A DNA stretch of 64,000 bases from Agapetus fuscipes (Eukaryota; Arthropoda; Insecta; Trichoptera; Glossosomatidae), in NCBI GenBank assembly GCA_951799405.1, contig OX637342.1, forward strand, positions 5,952,001-6,016,000. The letters run 5' to 3'. Of this stretch, positions 62,396 to 64,000 are shown one piece after another. The notes beneath the pieces are model-generated. The model did not search any database. It was not told the DNA's origin and worked only from the letters and a program-made list of their open reading frames with translations. Position 1 is the first letter of the stretch. Each line of letters starts with the position of its first letter. A program made the position numbers and the translations under genes.

Positions 62396-62816
62396 GAAAT
62401 CGTTTCCATAATTTTATCTGATTTTCTAGATTACCAACTTCAATTCTGTATAACTCATATCAAACGATGCGATGGTTTCAACATTTTTTTGTCCATTTAA
62501 TAGCACCTTTGCCACGTGAATAAGGATGTTTATTTTTATTAGGCACAGCATTTTGAGATATCATATTGAAATCAGACACTCCTTTGTGGTATTTTGCCTC
62601 TGTTAAACAATAACAAAAGATCCAACGAGTCCAAAGGACAAACACTAAAATTACCCATAAATTGAGAATTTTATTATTTCCTCTGTATTAAAGCTTGGAA
62701 CATCACATGAATGCTCGGATGGCTACCGTTTTAAAAGGTCCAAGCTCACAATGAATTTTTACTACTGGCACGAAAGAATTTGGTTACCATGCTTTACTAA
62801 AGTGATACTGTTTCAT
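62396..62816. other. No recognised feature
   Basis: Nothing assignable. Confidence 0.4.
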
Positions 62817-63065
62817 CTAATCTAATCTAAGCTGCAAAGATATATATCATTTAAGATTTATACTAAATGCATTCCCACAAGCAGATATGTATAATTTCAC
62901 GCCAACACATGCCGCATGTGGACCTACAATATAAAAACCCAATCTCAAATGAACATAAGCCTTGCAACTCTTGCCGTCCTTCCCTGAAACAGGGGTGACA
63001 TTGGCAAAGTGAACCAATTTTTATATTATGGGTGGTCAGCCGCATAACAACCTATAAGTCAAGGA
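62817..63065 (-). mobile_element. SINE-D, full-length
   Basis: TAATCTAATCTAAGCTGCAA, ACACATGCCGCATGTGGACC, TTGCCGTCCTTCCCTGAAAC, CGCATAACAACCTATAAGTC. Confidence 0.95.
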
Positions 63066-63229
63066 ACATACATGACAAATTACATTTTTTTAAATCAAAG
63101 AATAAAAATAACAATATAATATACATGGACATAAAAACAATAAAATTTGTTCAAAAAAAGTTGTAAACTTTCCTTTTCATGGTCGGCATTAGATGCTCGC
63201 GAAGATCCCCTCCTCGCTTTGATAGCAAG

Positions 63230-63268
63230 CCTTGAAAATGCTTTCTGCTCATGAAAACGAAACGTCGG
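63230..63268 (+). ncRNA. Hammerhead-like motif, Penelope type
   Basis: CCTTGAAAAT, stem GCTTTC / GAAAAC (imperfect), then GAAACGTCGG. Downstream AACTACAAATAGTACATGGA resembles the sequence after the 18.4 kb motif. Confidence 0.4.
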
Positions 63269-63336
63269 TACATCGAAAAACTACAAATAGTACATGGAAT
63301 TCTCGTAAGAACTCGAAAAGAATTTATCTTTGTTAA

Positions 63337-63490
63337 AAAGCATTTAAGGGTCATATTAAATACACGCTCACAAGCAATTACTGTAGTGCATTGCTAGTTA
63401 CAAAATTAGACCTAAAATTGTACATGAACAAAAATCCTGCAACACATGTCGGCTTTCCCTAAAACTAGGGTGATATTGACAAAAAAAACT
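63337..63490 (-). mobile_element. SINE-D fragment, diverged
   Basis: AAGCATTTAAGGGTCATATT, ACACATGTCGGCTTTCCCTA, AAACTAGGGTGATATTGAC. Confidence 0.65.
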
Positions 63491-64000
63491 TTTCTGTTAT
63501 TTTAAATGTAATTTAATTTTCATTAAATTAAATGTGTTTCTTTCCAAAAATTATATCAATGAAGTATATTGATTTCTATACAGTTTCAGGTTTTTGTGTT
63601 TATACAACCAAAACAAAAAGCAAGCAAATGGAAGTTGCTTCAAGGAGCAACAATAAAAATGGAAATTCAAAATCAATTTTCGAAATCTGCAATTGGCAAC
63701 ATTATGTAAATGTGCCAGCGGGGTGCTTGCTCGACCACTGTCATGAAACACTTTGCTGGCATCCTTACACCAACGGACTTATGTATATTCTCAGAGCTAC
63801 TTCGAAGTGTATTTATTGAATGTGAAATGTCACAGGTGATGCGTTTTATTACCAAAAGGACAAAATCTATTATGGACAAAAGTTTATTTTTTTTCTCGGG
63901 AAAACATCACAATACGACTAGAATTGTCAGCAACCACTGTCCAAAAATTAGTTTGCCTTTGGCCTAGTAACCCAGCCGTGTGATATCACAATTATCATTA
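63491..64000. other. No confident feature
   Basis: Several overlapping frames of 66-95 codons on both strands (63532-63967) without a motif. Confidence 0.35.

Overview
This is a piece of an animal nuclear genome, very probably an arthropod and most likely an insect. It is AT-rich, and I found no gene with a recognisable conserved host function. The longest stop-free frames are non-LTR retrotransposon 3' ends or unsupported chance frames. The insect call rests on three things: an arthropod-like 5S rRNA sequence inside a SINE, insect-style LINE C-termini, and a MITE with ends of a type common in insect genomes. I cannot name the species.

The window is a dense graveyard of short non-autonomous elements. 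I named the families for this report. SINE-T is a tRNA-derived SINE of about 310 bp, with about 20 copies. SINE-D is a 250-310 bp SINE-like family with a (GATTA)n-type tail and about 25 copies. SINE-5S is a chimera of 5S rRNA, tRNA and a unique body, with about 15 copies or pieces. MITE-U is a palindromic foldback element of about 140-150 bp with about 20 diverged copies. Smaller families are MITE-P (3 copies), MITE-Q (1), MITE-R (2), MITE-S (5), MITE-W (2), MITE-X (1 plus 1 fragment), a Harbinger-like MITE (1) and a pogo/Tigger-like deletion derivative (1). About 20 LINE 3' fragments from several lineages supply the coding traces. Five Penelope-type terminal motifs resemble hammerhead ribozymes.

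Layout by region. 0-9 kb: LINE tails, MITE-S, MITE-U, MITE-R, the best LINE open frame (6.43-6.94 kb), then MITE-P nested inside MITE-Q (8.04-8.53 kb). 9-20 kb: a SINE-T tandem array (10.4-11.7 kb), SINE-D, MITE-X and LINE tails. 20-30 kb: SINE-5S, a SINE-D cluster, a third MITE-P, and a SINE-T split by a LINE. 29.6-30.4 kb: the pogo-like element with a zinc-finger exon. 31-45 kb: a Harbinger-like MITE inside a SINE-T, a SINE-5S carrying a LINE tail, MITE-W, and a SINE-D inside a LINE. 45-64 kb: a polyadenylated LINE, MITE-R inside a LINE, a complete SINE-5S inside a LINE, an inverted minisatellite, and more SINEs.

The strongest observation is the SINE-5S family. One copy (54477-54927) carries a near-complete 5S rRNA followed by a tRNA-like unit and a body, and it is inserted in a LINE with an apparent target duplication. 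Two other copies (33.4-33.8 kb and 60.4-60.6 kb) exchange the usual AT-rich tail, at the same junction, for the 3' end of the LINE family seen at 47.2-47.6 kb. That points to that LINE as the mobilising partner.
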